From Clostridia bacterium (GTDB lineage Bacteria; Bacillota_A; Clostridia; Christensenellales; Aristaeellaceae), in NCBI GenBank assembly GCA_017530275.1, contig JAFXMP010000242.1, positions 1 to 8,918 of the forward strand: a DNA stretch of 8,918 nucleotides, given 5' to 3'. How positions within the stretch are numbered: the first letter of the stretch is position 1; the number at the start of each line of letters is the position of its first letter. Shown in pieces: positions 6,710 to 8,918 of the stretch. Below the pieces are notes generated by a model. That model searched no databases and was not told the DNA's origin. It worked only from the letters and a program-made list of their open reading frames with translations. The position numbers and the translations under genes were made by a program.

Positions 6710-7999
6710 TTATCCGTATTCCAGCGCTCTTTTGCTGGAGAGTACCGCCACGCCGCTTGTGGCGAAGCCAACATAGTTGATAGAATAATAAAAATACGTA
6801 TCGTCCGTCGCATACGATATAAAGGAGTACAAAACGACGATCAAGGTAAGCGTCAAGGCGTCCCAGCCGAAAAACCTGCGGATCGCGTTCATCCGATACC
6901 AGCTGTTGCTCCACAGCCAGAAGATAAAGCCCCAGAAACCCAATTCAATCATATACGTAATATATTCATTGTGCGCATTGATCACCGCCAGGTAGACCGA
7001 CCGCGAAACGCGGATCTTTTCATCCGTCTCCAGCATGTGCACATAAATATACCTTAGCCCGCGTCCAAGGAAGGTAGGCGAAAAATCAAAATAATCAGCG
7101 TAATACTCATAGATGATGTCGCGGCTCATTGTGTCGATGCCCAAGCGATCCATAATGACGCCATAATACCCGTATTTTATCAAAGCCAGATAAACGTACG
7201 CGAAAACTATAAGCGCCGCTTCAAAAGCAAAGAGAAAATACCATCTCCTTCGGAATGTCAGTTTATTCAAATACCGGCCTATCATGATGCCCGCGATGAT
7301 CGCCATCACGTCGATCCGTTTCAGGCTCAGCGTGAAGCACACAAAGGAAGCTGCCAGGAGAAGGATGCTGCGTTTGTCTTTTTTACACGTCCAGATATAA
7401 TACATCATGAACAAGCCAAGGCCCTGGCCTAAATCGTGGAATTCCATATAGCGCATCGCAGGCCCTGTGTTTGCCGCAAAGGTGAGCACCAATGAGATAT
7501 ACTGGCCGACAAAACCTCCGATCCCATAATCCATCACGGCGCGCATGGCAACGAGGAGAACGCCGCCGACTGCGCCGAAAAAGGTGTAATCCACCATTTT
7601 TTCGCCAAACAGCCAAATGGCACAGGCGACGGCCAGCGCGTTCAGCTCCGCGCAGCCGACATTGATAAGGCCGCGGCTGATATAGTTCAGATCCACACGC
7701 TGAACGATCCAGATCATGAGGGAGATCATGGACATACCGATGTAGGGAACCGACCATATCCAGGCCAACGTGGTCGCCACGCGGAGGCGACTGCGCATGT
7801 AGGTGACAAGATAGTACGCGATTGCAAGCACGATTACGCCGGCGTCGCACCCATAGCGCAGGATCGTGGGGAGGGCCGGAATGATCCCACGCTTTTCAGC
7901 CGACACAAAGAATGCTATTGTCATCAACCCAATGTACGCGATCACGATCAGGCGATAAAAAAGCCCCTTTGATTGTTGTTGCGTTCGTGCAATGCTCAT
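6710..7999 (-). CDS. Polytopic O-antigen ligase/polymerase-like (Wzy-type) membrane protein
   Basis: A 429-residue integral membrane protein with roughly 11-12 hydrophobic helices. It fits the O-antigen ligase/polymerase group, which joins lipid-linked repeat units outside the membrane or transfers glycans to an acceptor. Seen: a central SLKRID segment (225-230) after a helix, as in the S-x-K/R-R motif common to this group; a large outer loop at about 276-345 containing LGRGLRY (311-317) and the family's HNEY motif (343-346); then TM helices from about 349. These proteins diverge strongly, so the assignment rests on topology plus the G-x-G and HNEY motifs in the expected loop. The start at ATG 7999 has AGGAG 5 nt upstream and overlaps the glycosyltransferase stop by 4 bp (ATGA). 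The stop at 6710 is followed by a 60-bp gap before the Wzz-like gene, with no terminator. Placed beside two co-polymerase genes, polymerase is more likely than ligase (inference). Confidence 0.85.
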   Translation of the reverse strand: MSIARTQQQSKGLFYRLIVIAYIGLMTIAFFVSAEKRGIIPALPTILRYGCDAGVIVLAIAYYLVTYMRSRLRVATTLAWIWSVPYIGMSMISLMIWIVQRVDLNYISRGLINVGCAELNALAVACAIWLFGEKMVDYTFFGAVGGVLLVAMRAVMDYGIGGFVGQYISLVLTFAANTGPAMRYMEFHDLGQGLGLFMMYYIWTCKKDKRSILLLAASFVCFTLSLKRIDVMAIIAGIMIGRYLNKLTFRRRWYFLFAFEAALIVFAYVYLALIKYGYYGVIMDRLGIDTMSRDIIYEYYADYFDFSPTFLGRGLRYIYVHMLETDEKIRVSRSVYLAVINAHNEYITYMIELGFWGFIFWLWSNSWYRMNAIRRFFGWDALTLTLIVVLYSFISYATDDTYFYYSINYVGFATSGVAVLSSKRALEYG

Positions 8000-8918
8000 T
8001 TCTTCTCCTGCACTCCGTCTGGTTTGGCACGTTTTTCCAAATGCCGGTTATTTGTCCGATACAGCCCGAGGGTTTTGTCCACCACGTCGTCCCAACTGTA
8101 TTTTTTACAGATGAAAACGGAGGCGCCGTCTTTGTATTTCTTTACTTCCTCGGGATGGTCAAGCAGTTCCTGCAGTTTTCCTTGCAGATCGCTTATGTTT
8201 CCCTTTTCAAACACCGCCGCGTGATCCTCCACCACCTTGGCGCATTCCTCAATATCGGACACCATGCAGCAATTTCCGTAGCTCATGGCTTCCAGCAGGC
8301 TTAGCGGCATTCCCTCCAAGTCGCTTGGCAGCACATAAATATACGCATTGCTGTACAATTCCTCCAGCGCCTGCCCTTGCTGGAAGCCCGTAAAGAGCAC
8401 GTCGTCCCCGGCGAGCGCTTTGAGGCGGTCCATATAATCCTGGGTGTCGGAGCTTCCGCCTGCAATCACCAGTTTTTTATCGGTTTTTATGCTCTTCCAT
8501 GCTTCGATCAGGTAATGAACCCCCTTTTCCGGAACCAGGCGGCCTAAAAACAGGACGTAGGAATCCTTTTGCAGTCCCCACAGCTTTTGGATTTCCTCGG
8601 CCTCCCGTTTCTGCATCCGGACCACGCCGTTTGGAATGAAAACGGTGTCCCGGCCATAGGTCTGCCGAAAATACTTCTGTACGTTTTCGCTTAATACAAT
8701 GATTTCATCGGCGAAACGAACCGCGTTCTTTTCCCCGCTTTTGATGTACCAGGACGCGAATTTTCCCCACTTTGCCCTGGCCCAGTCAAGCCCATGGATC
8801 GTAACGATCACTCGTTTTCTCAGCAGCTTTGGTAGCCAGCACATAAAGGACGGGCCTTCCGCGTGGATATGCACCACATCGTATTTGCCAAAGGCGGCGC
8901 AAAAGGCGGCGGAAACAG
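7996..8918 (-). CDS. GT4 family glycosyltransferase (5' end cut by window edge)
   Basis: The frame is open to the end of the window, so the N-terminus is missing and about 306 residues are visible. A GTG at 8877 could be read as a start, but the codons before it (AAFGKYD) continue straight into VVHIHAEGP, the typical GT4 strand, so that is not the real start. Further motifs: VTIHGLDWARAKWGKF in the N-terminal Rossmann half; IPNGV at the domain junction; FLGRLVPEKG in the donor-binding half; and a complete E-x7-E motif in DLEGMPLSLLEAM (Glu codons at 8314-8316 and 8290-8292). The enzyme should transfer a sugar from a nucleotide-sugar to the lipid-linked repeat unit in the cytosol. The HIHAEGP and HGLDWARAKWGKF style is common in capsule-locus glycosyltransferases of Firmicutes, but I cannot name the sugar. 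The TGA stop overlaps the ATG of the polymerase-like gene. Confidence 0.93.
   Translation of the reverse strand, partial: VSAAFCAAFGKYDVVHIHAEGPSFMCWLPKLLRKRVIVTIHGLDWARAKWGKFASWYIKSGEKNAVRFADEIIVLSENVQKYFRQTYGRDTVFIPNGVVRMQKREAEEIQKLWGLQKDSYVLFLGRLVPEKGVHYLIEAWKSIKTDKKLVIAGGSSDTQDYMDRLKALAGDDVLFTGFQQGQALEELYSNAYIYVLPSDLEGMPLSLLEAMSYGNCCMVSDIEECAKVVEDHAAVFEKGNISDLQGKLQELLDHPEEVKKYKDGASVFICKKYSWDDVVDKTLGLYRTNNRHLEKRAKPDGVQEKK

Noticed and set aside
8875..8877. GTG 8877 as the start of the last glycosyltransferase
   Set aside because: The frame is open to the window edge and the codons before it encode the GKYD lead-in to the conserved VVHIHAEGP strand, so the gene begins outside the window.
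1..8918. CRISPR array, tRNA/rRNA genes, insertion sequence or transposase
   Set aside because: No regularly spaced repeats, cloverleaf-like sequence, terminal inverted repeats or transposase motifs were seen; the window is almost fully covered by protein genes on one strand.

Overview
This window is one stretch of a polysaccharide (capsule or exopolysaccharide) biosynthesis locus. Eight genes all lie on the minus strand, so transcription runs from high to low coordinates. They are packed tightly: two pairs overlap by 4 bp (ATGA), and the other gaps are 17 to 77 bp. I see no terminator or promoter inside, so this looks like the middle of a longer operon whose ends lie outside both edges. The outermost genes are both cut by the window.

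In transcription order the genes are: a GT4 glycosyltransferase (5' end cut, 8918-7996); a polytopic Wzy/O-antigen-ligase-like membrane protein (7999-6710); a Wzz-like two-TM chain-length/co-polymerase protein (6649-5378); a second, paralogous Wzz-like protein fused to a C-terminal degenerate GGDEF domain (5381-3567); a membrane-anchored calcineurin-like metallophosphoesterase with an extracytoplasmic catalytic domain (3549-2488); a 94-residue single-TM protein of unknown function (2470-2186); a second GT4 glycosyltransferase with a cysteine cluster (2108-876); and a radical SAM enzyme with the first half of a SPASM motif (845 to beyond position 1).

The organism is probably a Firmicute of the Clostridia type. 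This rests on strong AGGAGG-like ribosome binding sites, balanced base composition, and a Gram-positive style of EPS locus with split co-polymerase proteins. It is an inference from style only; nothing here fixes the taxon.

A working model (inference): the glycosyltransferases build a lipid-linked repeat unit, the Wzy-like protein polymerises it outside the membrane, and the two Wzz-like proteins form the co-polymerase that sets chain length or couples export. In many Firmicutes and Proteobacteria the cytoplasmic side of this complex is a BY-type tyrosine kinase, controlled by a phosphatase. Here no kinase is visible. Its position, after the second TM helix of a Wzz-like protein, is taken by a GGDEF domain whose signature has become NGNQF, with no RxxD I-site. 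This Wzz/pseudo-GGDEF fusion, next to its GGDEF-less paralogue and a membrane phosphoesterase, is the most unusual feature of the window.
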